Assembly (NCBI GenBank): GCA_040880805.1
Contig: JBBDHW010000046.1
Coordinates: 1-60,219, forward strand
Source of the DNA: Acidimicrobiia bacterium
GTDB taxonomy: Bacteria; Actinomycetota; Acidimicrobiia; IMCC26256; DASPTH01
DNA length: 60,219 nt
Direction: 5' to 3'
Positions 1 to 7,564 of this stretch are shown in pieces. Each line of letters starts with the position of its first letter. Position 1 is the stretch's first letter. Both the position numbers and the translations under genes were made by a program. The notes under the pieces were generated by a model. The model did not search any database. It was not told the DNA's origin and saw nothing but the letters and a program-made list of their open reading frames with translations.

Positions 1-331
1 CGACCCAACTGGGACCTACTCCCGACCGTCACACCCCGCTGAAATCCGATGAGCCGGTTTGGTGGTGGGACTTCTGACTTGTAGAGGTTCCAGCCGCGTC
101 GAGCCGCGTGGGTGGTCGCATTCGCCATATTGTCCAACTCCGTTTCCGTGACGGTTTCGCCCGGAGTTGAAGCGGCTTCGATACTCAGGTCGAGGGCCCT
201 AGTAGTCTCGGCCTTGCGAAGAGATTGGAGCACGCTCCGATCCGGACGAGCCCTGGCCCGGCCTTCGGTGCCGGGGCTCTGTTCGCGCTGGGCATCGAGG
301 ACCCAGCACTGAGCAGTTGCGCGCCGGGCGT
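1..331. other. Left edge, no confident gene
   Basis: No recognisable gene. On the plus strand a reading frame open from the window edge (bases 3-77) ends in a short tail rich in Trp and Asp (…SDEPVWWWDF, then TGA). It could be the C-terminus of a gene cut by the edge, but 24 residues are not enough to identify it. The rest of the stretch up to base 331 holds only short frames on both strands with no family resemblance and no clear ribosome binding site. Confidence 0.3.
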
Positions 332-876
332 CTAGCCTTTGGCGCGCACTTCAAGAATGTCAAGGGCAACAAGCTCCTGAAACAAACTTCCAATCTGACT
401 CACAAGCTGATTCTGCTCGAACTCGATGTATCCCAAGTCCGAGAAGTCACTCGGAAATGTGGCTCCCTTCTCCTTGAAGATCACAATTCGGCGGTCGTAA
501 AGAACCGACGCGGCGCCCAGTTCGTAGACAATGTTCTCGCTCGGTCGCCATACCTCAACCGGCTCACCATTCTCGCCTTGGGCGAATAGCTGCTCATCCG
601 CGGTGAAGATAAAAATCCCGGACGAACATTCATCGCGCATCAGCTCAGCGCGGCAACCTTCGCGCTGATCGGACGGCCCTGGTTGGGCTCGTCCACAGCT
701 ACCGCGTACCTAACCTTGAACTGGTTGAGCATCCGGCGGTCGGTGCGGCCCGGCAGCACTTCGCGCTGCTTGGCGCGGCTCTCTACAACAATTTCCAGGC
801 CGCGCTGGCGCACGCTGAACGACTCAGACGCGAGGCCGCGTAGACCACGACCGCCACGGACGCGAAGCGCCGGGGC
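332..876 (-). pseudogene. TIR-like nucleotide-binding protein, frameshifted remnant
   Basis: Two overlapping minus-strand frames read as one protein broken by a frameshift. The upstream frame (open from 876, stop at 642-640) carries MLNQFKVRYAVAVDEP then NQGRPISAKVAAL. The downstream frame (open from 709, ATG at 640, stop at 332) continues with AELMRDECSSGIFIFTADEQ and a C-terminal block containing RPSENIVYELGAASVLYDRR and FPSDFSDLGYIEFE. The order GIFIFTADE, then a pre-helical RPSEN motif, then YELGAA matches the TIR-like (CAP12/Pycsar-type) nucleotide-binding domain as I know it. Such domains often act as NAD-consuming effectors in anti-phage systems; that role is family knowledge, not shown here. 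The frameshift falls at about 640-660. A lone C-terminal 102-residue gene starting at the ATG is the alternative. It lies just outside the integrated element. Confidence 0.55.
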
Positions 877-1009
877 TCAGCCGCGCCCGCTGACCCCGTT
901 GCACGAGAGTTGGTCGGAGCTTTCGCGCCCTAAACGGTGCGCTAGTACCATCCCGGCTCCAGGAACGACGCGACCCAGGGTTTCGCGCCAGGATTCGCGC
1001 CGTCCCCCG

Positions 1010-1083
1010 GCGGGTGTAGTTCAGAGGCAGAACATCAGCTTCCCAAGCTGAGAACGCGAGTTCGATTCTCGTCACCCGCTCCA
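1010..1083 (+). tRNA. tRNA-Gly(CCC)
   Basis: A complete cloverleaf is visible. The acceptor GCGGGTG pairs with CACCCGC, the anticodon stem TCAGC/GCTGA holds loop TTCCCAA (anticodon CCC), and the T arm is GCGAG-TTCGATT-CTCGT. The 3' CCA is encoded. The 3' half is the integration target of the neighbouring element, which restores an intact tRNA at this end. Confidence 0.95.
1035..1081 (+). other. attL, within tRNA-Gly
   Basis: Left copy of the 47-bp direct repeat, running from the 5' arm of the anticodon stem to the first C of the encoded CCA. It is identical to 4551-4597 at every position and diverges from it on both sides. Confidence 0.85.
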
Positions 1084-1337
1084 CGAGAAGGCGCAGGTCA
1101 GCCCTGGTTTGCGCGCTGCTTTCGCCGATCCTCGAGCCGCGTTCTTGGTGCAGTTCGGTGCGTTTCACGACGCGGGGTTCCGCTGTTGTGTGCCTGGTCG
1201 GTGTCGAGCTTGGGATGTGGGCACGCCGCTGACCTCGACGTTTGGAGTACGGACGGCGGACACGCCGGTATGCTGGTGTGCCGCGGTGTGGTGCAGTACC
1301 GGGTGCATTTCGACCGACGCGTGCCGATAGCGCGCGC

Positions 1338-2477
1338 ATGTCGAGAGCACGAACCGGGACAATGATCGAACGATCGCCAGGGCGGTGGCGCCTCCAGGTC
1401 ACCGCCGACCCTGATCCAGTTACCGGTGAGCGACGCCGGCTTTCGCGGACGGTACGCGGCAGCCGTACCGACGCTCGTCACGCGTTGCAGCGGCTCGTCG
1501 TCGAGGCGGGCGCGGGGCTCCAGGGCGGGAGTACCGCGACGGTGGCGATGCTGCTGGAGCAGTTCATGGTGACCGCCGCGTTGGCGCCGACGACGCGCCA
1601 GGATTGGGAGAGCGTCATCACGCGTCATCTTCTGCCGGGATTGGGGCACCGGCGACTGTGGAAGCTCACCGCCCGCGACTGCGATCAGCTTTACGCTCGC
1701 ATGGCTGCCACCGGCATCGGTCCGTCACGGGTTCGGTGCGCGCATGTTGTGTTGCACCGCGCCTTCGCGCAAGCGGTGCGGTGGGGGTGGTTGGCCCGCA
1801 ATCCGGTGTCGGCCGCGACGCGACCCGAGGTGCCGCGCTCGACCGTCACGCCGCCGACCGCGCAGCAGGTACGCCTCCTGCTGTCAATCGCCCGAGAGGT
1901 TGATCCCGTGCTCGCGTGTTGGTTGCAGGTCGCGGTCGCGACTGGTGCGCGCCGCGGTGAGATCTGCGGGCTGCGCTGGGCGGACATTGATCTCGACGCG
2001 CGCACCGTCCGCATCGAACGGTCGGTCTCGGCGACCAAGTCGTCCGGCGTCGCGATCACACCGACGAAGACCGGCAGAGTCCGACGCGTCTCACTCACCA
2101 TCCACGCGGTCGAGGCGCTGCGCGACCACCGAACCCGCGCCGAGCTTGCCGCGATCGGAGCCGCCCGAGAGTTCGCAGCGGCCGACCACATCTTCACCAA
2201 CGATGCGCAAGCCCAGCGTCCTTGGCGACCCGAACTGATCACCCGCCGGTGGGAACGGCTGAGGACCCGCGCACAGCTACCTCATGTGTGCATCCACGAC
2301 CTGCGGCACTTCGTCGCCACCGAGCTACTCACAGCCGGCATCGACGTGCGCACCGTCGCCAACCGGCTCGGACATGCCCGTACCTCCACCACCCTCGACA
2401 TCTACTGGGCGTGGGTCCCCGCACGCGACCGCGACGCCGCACGACACCTCGAGACGATCCTGGAATCACACAGGTAG
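1338..2477 (+). CDS. Tyrosine recombinase/integrase
   Basis: A 379-residue phage-type integrase, expected to recombine the tRNA-Gly attachment sites. The N-terminal part carries an AP2-like arm-binding segment (WRLQVTADPDPVTGERRRLS) and a core-binding SAM-like region. The catalytic domain shows Arg at about residue 205 (GARRGEICGLRW), Lys in TKTGRVRR, the HxxR box HDLRHF (His320, Arg323), GHARTSTT (His346) and the nucleophile Tyr356 in DIYWAW. All six catalytic residues are present, so the enzyme looks intact. I start at ATG 1338 because the upstream extension to 1242 is Arg-rich and unlike the family; ATG 1362 is the alternative. The stop codon abuts an ABC-transporter fragment in another frame. 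Confidence 0.93.
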   Translation: MSRARTGTMIERSPGRWRLQVTADPDPVTGERRRLSRTVRGSRTDARHALQRLVVEAGAGLQGGSTATVAMLLEQFMVTAALAPTTRQDWESVITRHLLPGLGHRRLWKLTARDCDQLYARMAATGIGPSRVRCAHVVLHRAFAQAVRWGWLARNPVSAATRPEVPRSTVTPPTAQQVRLLLSIAREVDPVLACWLQVAVATGARRGEICGLRWADIDLDARTVRIERSVSATKSSGVAITPTKTGRVRRVSLTIHAVEALRDHRTRAELAAIGAAREFAAADHIFTNDAQAQRPWRPELITRRWERLRTRAQLPHVCIHDLRHFVATELLTAGIDVRTVANRLGHARTSTTLDIYWAWVPARDRDAARHLETILESHR

Positions 2478-2620
2478 CCGAGCTCATCGCGATCGTGGAC
2501 CACGGCCACATCGGCGAACAAGGAACCCACGACAAACTCATCGCCAACGGACGGCCCCGACCGCGAGCTCGACCAACTCCAGGCCGCCAGTACACGTAGC
2601 CACCCCGGCGAGTCACCGGA
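2474..2620 (+). pseudogene. C-terminal scrap of an ABC transporter ATPase
   Basis: The frame overlapping the integrase stop reads VAELIAIVDHGHIGEQGTHD then KLIANG. This is the segment after the H-loop of exporter-type ABC ATPases (…ADRIxVLDxGxIxEQGTHxEL). After about 30 residues the similarity moves by one base into a neighbouring frame (GPDRELDQLQAA), which matches the usual end of such proteins. No Walker motifs are present nearby, so only the last 40 or so codons survive, with a frameshift. It may have been carried in by an earlier recombination at the integrase 3' end. Confidence 0.6.
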
Positions 2621-3156
2621 ACGTCAGGAAGTTTGTGTATGCGGCGCGATCTGAGGGTTCGCGTCGTGGTGTCGCGCGCTAGAGAGGATTACGCCCATCA
2701 CATCGAAGTATTCGTCTGCGCGCTTCGGCTACTGGTTCAGGTTCTATGCAGCTCCCGCGTACGATCACATGCTCGATCCGCTGCTACGCGGCGGGAGGTG
2801 CGCAGCTACAAGGAGTTCCGTGCGCTGTCGCAGGTTCGAAAGCCGCGCTGTCAACACGCGATGCCTCATCGCCGGCATGGGCAATCGTGGTGCGACGCGG
2901 ACGCCCGGCGTGGAGACTACGACGGCGACCTCGGCTTGGAATGTGGTGCGCAGATCAGCGCGGTGAGCATGTCGATCAAGTTCGCCGTGAACTCGTTGTC
3001 GTCAAGGACCGGTGCGCGTGTGCCGCTCAACTGGTGTGCGCGTTCTGCCAGCAGTGCCCGAGCCCCAACACCTCGCCGGTCCCTTCGGCGATCCACCCGG
3101 CACGCGGGCCTCTGGCGCCCGTTCGCTCGCTCTGCTCGCGATGCGCATTGACTACC
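2621..3156. other. Non-coding stretch within the element
   Basis: No gene recognised. Several frames are open on both strands, but their translations are Arg/Ala/Cys-rich and resemble nothing, and the long plus frame from 2746 only becomes protein-like after about 3157. Likely decayed cargo or the promoter region of the HEPN gene. Confidence 0.4.
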
Positions 3157-3759
3157 GTGCCGCCTGTGCCGTCGACCGCGCTGACGCGCTATGAAACTGA
3201 TCGACGCCAGCGGCTCGACGAGCTCCTCGCAGCGCATCGACTCGTGGGAGGCACCGGCCGGGGACGGCGTTGGCGGACCCAGCAGCTGAACAACTCGCTC
3301 GTCTTGCGACTCGCTGCGGAGTTCCAGGGGTTCGCCCGCGATCTGCACGACCTGGCCGGTGACACGTTCGCGTCGTGGGCCGCGGGCGGGAACACGAAGC
3401 TCGAAACGGTGCTACGAGCACGCCTCTCAGAGGCGCGGCAGCTCGATCGGGGAAACGCACATCCCGGCTCGCTCGGGTCAGACTTCGGGCGGTTCGGGTT
3501 CGAGCTTTGGCCGGCACTCGCCGCCCGCGACCCCAGAACGGCCTCTCAGCAAGAGTCCCTCGAGCTGCTGAACGAAGCCCGCAACGCCATCGCTCACGAC
3601 GACGAGGCCAGGCTCGCCGCGCTCGAGGCGCAGGGCAACCCGATCACGCTTCGCACGTTCCGCGCGTGGCAACGAGACCTCGACGGCCTCGCGAGTACCC
3701 TTGATGCCGAAGTCGCCGCGCATCTCGGACTGCTGTTCCAGCGGGCGACCCCCTGGTAG
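3157..3759 (+). CDS. HEPN-motif protein, candidate toxin or defence nuclease
   Basis: About 200 residues, mostly helical. Near residue 142 it carries ELLNEARNAIAHDD, an R-x4-H motif of the RNxxAH kind found in HEPN ribonuclease domains, where Arg and His form the active site at a dimer interface. Upstream segments (RTQQLNNSLVLRLAAEFQGF and ARDLHDLAGDTF) look like the first helices of such a fold. I do not recognise the specific subfamily. I start at GTG 3157, where in-frame codon use turns protein-like; GTG 3166 is equally possible, and the longer ORF from 2746 is rejected. A small gene follows 8 bp after the stop, suggesting a two-gene operon of toxin-antitoxin or defence type. Function is inferred from the motif and context only. 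Confidence 0.6.
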   Translation: MPPVPSTALTRYETDRRQRLDELLAAHRLVGGTGRGRRWRTQQLNNSLVLRLAAEFQGFARDLHDLAGDTFASWAAGGNTKLETVLRARLSEARQLDRGNAHPGSLGSDFGRFGFELWPALAARDPRTASQQESLELLNEARNAIAHDDEARLAALEAQGNPITLRTFRAWQRDLDGLASTLDAEVAAHLGLLFQRATPW

Positions 3760-3767
3760 GTGTGTTC

Positions 3768-3977
3768 ATGGCCACGAAGACGAACCTCAAGATCGGTGAC
3801 CGCGTCCGCGTCCCCTGGGGCGTTGACGCGGTCGACGGCACGATCGTTCAACTCCACGGACCACCAGGTCGACGCTTCGCGCTCGTTCGAATCCCGGTCA
3901 GGGGTTCCGCCGGCGAGACACTCGAAGAGACCGAAGTCTCCCTGCCCGAACGCGAGCTGACAATCGTCGGACCGTAA
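3768..3977 (+). CDS. Small β-rich protein paired with the HEPN gene
   Basis: A 69-residue protein. LKIGDRVRVPWGVDAVDGTI followed by alternating hydrophobic strands and a closing TIVGP suggests a small SH3-like barrel of the kind seen in nucleic-acid-binding or modulator proteins. The ATG is 8 bp beyond the HEPN stop; a GTG at 3762 would add two residues. Position and size fit an antitoxin or accessory partner of the HEPN protein, but no family was recognised. Confidence 0.55.
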   Translation: MATKTNLKIGDRVRVPWGVDAVDGTIVQLHGPPGRRFALVRIPVRGSAGETLEETEVSLPERELTIVGP

Positions 3978-4550
3978 CCCGGCCGGATTCGCGATCATCA
4001 CCGCACCGGTGCTTCTGCGTGGCTCGCGCATTCCTCGCCGAGGGTCACGCGCCCAGTTGACCGGCTTCCCTCCCGTCGGTCCGGACGCGCGAGATCAACC
4101 GCCGCGTGCAATCGAGAAAGGTGCGCGCCACAAGCCCCGCGACCGTGTCCAAGACGAGCCGGCTCTCGACCCGAGGATCGGCACAGCTTCACCACAAGAG
4201 AAGGCCAAACGCGGTTCGTCGCGGTCATGCACAGTCACCGCAAGTCGGCCCCTCGCCTGCGGAATACATGAATGTGCTGATCAGCGCCGTGGCCCAATCT
4301 ACGTTCGCAACGTAGAGGTCGTGCATGGAGGGTCAGTCGACGCCGGCCGAGCGTTCCTCGAGATCCTCCCAATCACACGGACAAGCGCGGTGCGTCGCGA
4401 TCGCGGCTGTCGGCCGGTTGCCCGATCTCGGGCCACAGTTGGGCCACAACGAGCGGCTGATAGTGGTCCTTCGCGGTCACCAGCGGTCAAGAGAAATGGC
4501 GCCTCACCAGCACGTTCGCGAACTCGACACTGGTCAGCCAGCCACATCGG
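3978..4550. other. Gap at the right end of the element
   Basis: No gene found. The frames open here (for example plus 4009-4773, minus 3998-4228 and 4299-4547) give low-complexity Arg/Pro/Ser-rich translations, and the longest of them crosses the attachment site. It probably holds decayed sequence. Confidence 0.4.
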
Positions 4551-4597
4551 TCAGCTTCCCAAGCTGAGAACGCGAGTTCGATTCTCGTCACCCGCTC
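4551..4597 (+). other. attR, orphan tRNA-Gly 3' half
   Basis: Right copy of the 47-bp direct repeat: anticodon arm, variable loop, T arm and 3' acceptor strand of tRNA-Gly without the 5' half. It cannot fold as a tRNA and marks the right end of the element. Confidence 0.85.
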
Positions 4598-4809
4598 GTA
4601 CGACGCCGGACTTCGCCACCATGCTCGTGCTCGGCGACGAGCAGCTCCCGGGTGCCTTCGGAGGGACAACGTCCGAACCCTTCTCGCGACGGCAGCCATC
4701 TCCCGCCCGCCCGTACGCACGTCTTCGAGCGGGCGTTCAAGGGGTCAAACAGATCGGCCGACATTCGTCGTGACGGGCGACGGGAGGCTTCGTCTCCCAA
4801 GAGGACCCC

Positions 4810-5724
4810 ATGACGACGCGGCGTCACCCATCAACGATCGGACGTGCGCTCGCGACCGCGTTGGTCGCGGCGATGGTGTTCCTCGCGCCCGCTTCTCTGA
4901 TATCGGCGGCTGCCCAGTCCGACCCGAACGCGACACGAGTGGATGACCCTACCCTCGCCCGGGAACGCCTGGACGCTGCCCGTGCACTCGCCGCCGCCGC
5001 CGCCGAGCGCATGTCGGCGGCCCAGTCCGAACAGGCTGACCTCGAGGTAGCGATCGCCCGAGGCGAAGCGGCGATCCCCGTGCTCCGCACACGCGCCGAT
5101 GGATTGCGGGCGATGGTGCGGGAACGCGCGGCTCGGCTCTACATGCGGCTTGCAACACCCAGGTTCGACGCGGTCGTCGGCATCGACAACGTCGTCGACG
5201 CCGCGCGCGCCGCGCACCTCACCGAGGCCATCGGCGATCACGACCAGTCCCTCGCCACGGAGCTCCAGAACACCGCACGCGAGCTCGAGGGACGCCTCGT
5301 ACAGCTCCGCGCGCAGCGCGCCGAGCTCGACCGCACCATTGCTGCACTCGTGCCGCTGCAAGGGATACTCGAGAACCGGGTCGAACGCGCGGTAGCGGCC
5401 TACCGGGCGGTGCGTACCACGATCGAACCGCGCGGCGAGTCACCCGACGTCGGCATCAGCTCCGGGGACGCCGTGTGGGAGACCTTCCGAGAGTGCACCT
5501 TCGCCTATGAGTCCGGCGGGAATTACAAAATCGTGTCGCCGGACGGCGCCTACTACGGAGCGTGGCAGTTTGCGATCCGGACATGGAACGCGGTCGCTGC
5601 CCGCCTTGGCCGTGACGACCTCGTCGGCGTGCTCCCATCACAAGCATCTCCAGCCGATCAGGACGCTGTCGCTCATGCGCTCTGGCTGGAGTCCGGCAAC
5701 CGGCCGTGGGGTGGGCGCTGCTGA
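4810..5724 (+). CDS. Secreted Rpf-like transglycosylase with coiled coil
   Basis: 304 residues. A signal peptide (hydrophobic stretch about 14-33) is followed by a long Ala/Arg/Glu-rich coiled coil (about 45-190) and a C-terminal resuscitation-promoting-factor-type transglycosylase domain from about residue 223: WETFRECTFAYESGGNYKI, then GAYYGAWQFAIRTWNAV and a final ESGNRPWGG. Glu234 of YESGGNY sits at the catalytic glutamate of Rpf/lysozyme-like enzymes that cut peptidoglycan. The coiled-coil plus Rpf layout recalls NlpC/CwlO-type cell-wall hydrolases. It begins 212 bp beyond attR, so the island now borders its leader; a GGGAG/CTCCC hairpin lies just before the start. Confidence 0.85.
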   Translation: MTTRRHPSTIGRALATALVAAMVFLAPASLISAAAQSDPNATRVDDPTLARERLDAARALAAAAAERMSAAQSEQADLEVAIARGEAAIPVLRTRADGLRAMVRERAARLYMRLATPRFDAVVGIDNVVDAARAAHLTEAIGDHDQSLATELQNTARELEGRLVQLRAQRAELDRTIAALVPLQGILENRVERAVAAYRAVRTTIEPRGESPDVGISSGDAVWETFRECTFAYESGGNYKIVSPDGAYYGAWQFAIRTWNAVAARLGRDDLVGVLPSQASPADQDAVAHALWLESGNRPWGGRC

Positions 5725-5785
5725 GTGCGCGCCCGTCGAACGCCGTGTGCCGGTCTGCGTTCGAGTTTGTCGTCAGTCGGTTTCG

Positions 5786-6757
5786 TCAGCGCCGGGCGTT
5801 CCAGGACGCGACGAGCCGCTCGGCGGGCACGGCCGCACGGTCGATCACAGCGTTCACCCGTGGCCACCGCGTGAGGACGCTCCGGCGGACGCTGGTGCGG
5901 TACCGCGCGTGCGCGGCCCATTCGGGGTCATCGCGGTCGAGACCCCAGGCGCGGCACAATCGGTCCAGGCTCCGCTCGTACCAAACCCCGCTCCAGCGGA
6001 GAAGGAAGCTCGGCAGGTCGGTCGGCGAGACCGACGCTGGCACGATGTATGTACACGTCACCTCGGGCACGAACCACGCTGCTGCGCCGAGCCGTTGGTG
6101 GTGGAGGGCGAGGTCGGTGTGGTCGAACCACGACAGCAATTCCTCGTCGAGGCCGCCGATGCGCTCGAGCAGCTCACGCCGGATGGCGACAGCGTGGAAC
6201 TCCGACTGGATCCGTTCGACCGGTTCGAGCTCGGTAGCGACCTCGTGCCACAGTCGGTTCAGGTGGTGCTGGCGCTCCCGGACGTGTCGGACGCCGTCCT
6301 CCCCAATGCTCACCTCGAGGTCGGCCCCGAGGCCGTGCACGAACTGGCCGCTCCGGCCGTCCTGCAGGTATGCGGGGTAGACACTCACCGCCCCGCGGGC
6401 CTCGCCGACGGCGAGCAGAGTGTCCAACCACCCGTCGTCGAGTACGACGTCGTTTTCGACGAAGGCGATCCATTCCGTGTGGGCACCATCCGCCCCGAGG
6501 TTGCGAGCCTCGTTGGCGGCGAGATGACGGCTCCGCCGGACGACGCGGATCCGACCCGAAGCTGCATACCGGTCGAGGATGGCGGCGACCGGTCGAGGGG
6601 CCCGAGCGTCGACCACGACGACGTCGTGACGTTGGTCGGTACGGGCGAGCAGGAGGTCGAGCGTGGTGGGGGTTTGCGCCCAACGGTCACGGGCGACCAC
6701 TACCACGGTCGTGGGCGGTGTGGTCGCCACGGCCGAAATGCTACAAGCGCGGCCCAT
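5786..6757 (-). CDS. Family 2 glycosyltransferase
   Basis: 323 residues with a GT-A fold pattern: a nucleotide-binding first strand (TTVVVVARDRWAQTPTTLDL), NEARNLGADGAHTEWIAFVE and an acidic metal-binding segment ENDVVLDDGW in place of the usual DxD. The second half (GGLDEELLSWFDHTDLALHH) matches the acceptor-side ED/WFDH region of GT2 enzymes. The sugar and acceptor cannot be told from sequence. No membrane segments. It is convergent with the Rpf-like gene and apparently monocistronic. Confidence 0.85.
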   Translation of the reverse strand: MGRACSISAVATTPPTTVVVVARDRWAQTPTTLDLLLARTDQRHDVVVVDARAPRPVAAILDRYAASGRIRVVRRSRHLAANEARNLGADGAHTEWIAFVENDVVLDDGWLDTLLAVGEARGAVSVYPAYLQDGRSGQFVHGLGADLEVSIGEDGVRHVRERQHHLNRLWHEVATELEPVERIQSEFHAVAIRRELLERIGGLDEELLSWFDHTDLALHHQRLGAAAWFVPEVTCTYIVPASVSPTDLPSFLLRWSGVWYERSLDRLCRAWGLDRDDPEWAAHARYRTSVRRSVLTRWPRVNAVIDRAAVPAERLVASWNARR

Positions 6758-6811
6758 GCGAGGCGGCGAGTTCCTTCGAGGGGGGCTCGGGCTCGGTGTG
6801 CTGCGGGTGCG

Positions 6812-7177
6812 CTACTGGGCAGTTCCTTCGGGTGGCTCGTAGTGCATCATCGGGTTCCCGGCGCCGATGAGGATGAACTCGCAGCCGTCGGGTCCCGCGG
6901 TCTCGGGTCCGTAGAACGTTCCGGCGCGTACCCAGCGCACGTCGCCGGGTCGGTACGTGCCCTCGTCGCCGACCCGCATCTCACCTGCGGTGAAGATGTA
7001 GAAGGTGTCGGCCTCGTGCCAGTGCTGTGGCTCGACGTAGTTCTGGCCGTGACGCACCTGCATTACCCATGGCCCGTCCTGCAAGCTGTCACCGAGGAAC
7101 TTCATCCACACGTCGGGAAATCCTTCGACCGGTTGCCATTCCACCTCGTCGAGCGTCGTCTTGCGCCAGTTGGCCAC
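6812..7177 (-). CDS. Cupin-domain protein
   Basis: 121 residues forming one cupin barrel. PQHWHEADTFYIFTAGEMRV supplies the first metal-binding motif (His-x-His-x3-Glu pattern) and the second half RPGDVRWVRAGTFYGPETAG closes the barrel. Such small cupins bind a metal or small ligand and can be dioxygenases, isomerases or sensors; the substrate is not predictable here. It stands alone between a glycosyltransferase on the same strand and a small plus-strand gene. Confidence 0.8.
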   Translation of the reverse strand: MANWRKTTLDEVEWQPVEGFPDVWMKFLGDSLQDGPWVMQVRHGQNYVEPQHWHEADTFYIFTAGEMRVGDEGTYRPGDVRWVRAGTFYGPETAGPDGCEFILIGAGNPMMHYEPPEGTAQ

Positions 7178-7344
7178 GGATCGGCCTCCTTCTTCGGGCT
7201 GGCTTCTTCGGCTGGCTTCATCGGGCCGGTCGCCAAGAGTCCGGCTCTTCTGAGAGGCTGACCGCGCAGTCTCGCTCGCGCAAGGGGTACGAAGCTGACC
7301 GCCGGCTCGCGCTGCCCTTCCCGCAGTACGCGACCGGAGGCGAC

Positions 7345-7551
7345 GTGAGCCTCATCTGGTGGGACAGAGACGTCACCGGCACCTCGAACATCGCCGCGAG
7401 CGAGGGCAAGGGCATGTGGCGCTACCTCGACAGCGCCAAGCGCTACCTGGCGGGCTTACTCCCCGCGGGCGCGCCCAAGTTCTTCGACCTGCGATGGGTG
7501 CCCTTCGAGCGGCGCGTGATCGAGCGGCCCGCCGCGTTCGAGAACCCCTGA
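7345..7551 (+). CDS. Small hypothetical protein, possibly a fragment
   Basis: 68 residues from GTG 7345, preceded by GGAGG four bases upstream. The translation (SLIWWDRDVTGTSNIAASEG, then RYLDSAKRYLAGLLPAGAPK) is soluble and protein-like, but I recognise no family. The frame extends upstream to 7027 over the cupin gene; that part looks like a shadow. It may be the 3' remnant of a longer gene. It ends 13 bp before the cation-transporter gene. Confidence 0.4.
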   Translation: MSLIWWDRDVTGTSNIAASEGKGMWRYLDSAKRYLAGLLPAGAPKFFDLRWVPFERRVIERPAAFENP

Positions 7552-7564
7552 GCCCAGCCATAGC

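Larger units (their letters stand above)
1035..4597 (+). mobile_element. Integrative element in tRNA-Gly(CCC), about 3.5 kb
   Basis: The element is bounded by two identical 47-bp direct repeats: one is the 3' half of the functional tRNA-Gly, the other is a free copy 3516 bp downstream. A tyrosine integrase gene begins about 250 bp inside the tRNA end, the usual arrangement for tRNA-targeting islands. Inside are an ABC-transporter C-terminal scrap, a HEPN-motif gene and a small gene directly behind it. I see no replication, transfer or phage structural genes, so it is a minimal or reduced island, possibly mobilised in trans. The boundaries follow directly from the repeats; present-day mobility is inference. 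Confidence 0.85.

Noticed and set aside
11-24. GGGACCTACTCCCG as a DosR-like box
   Set aside because: Only the left half matches and it is near no suitable gene; the same applies to GGGACACGACCC within the ABC permease gene (48961).
824-1402. 192-residue minus ORF containing RVTRIELAFSAWEAD
   Set aside because: This peptide is the antisense translation of tRNA-Gly, a common false protein; the rest is Arg-rich shadow.
2746-3156. N-terminal extension of the HEPN gene to ATG 2746
   Set aside because: Cys/Arg/Pro-rich and unlike a folded protein; protein-like codon use begins at about 3157.
4487-4773. ORFs over attR on both strands, again with RVTRIELAFSAWEAD
   Set aside because: They translate the orphan tRNA half and have no other similarity.
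4009-4773. 254-residue plus ORF at the right end of the element
   Set aside because: It crosses attR and has no protein-like composition or motif.
4598-4809. c-di-AMP (ydaO) riboswitch before the Rpf-like gene
   Set aside because: Known from Streptomyces rpf leaders, but I could not find the conserved core; only a GGGAG/CTCCC hairpin is visible.
5507-7261. 584-residue plus ORF opposite the glycosyltransferase and cupin genes
   Set aside because: Shadow frame; both minus-strand genes show clear family motifs and this frame shows none.
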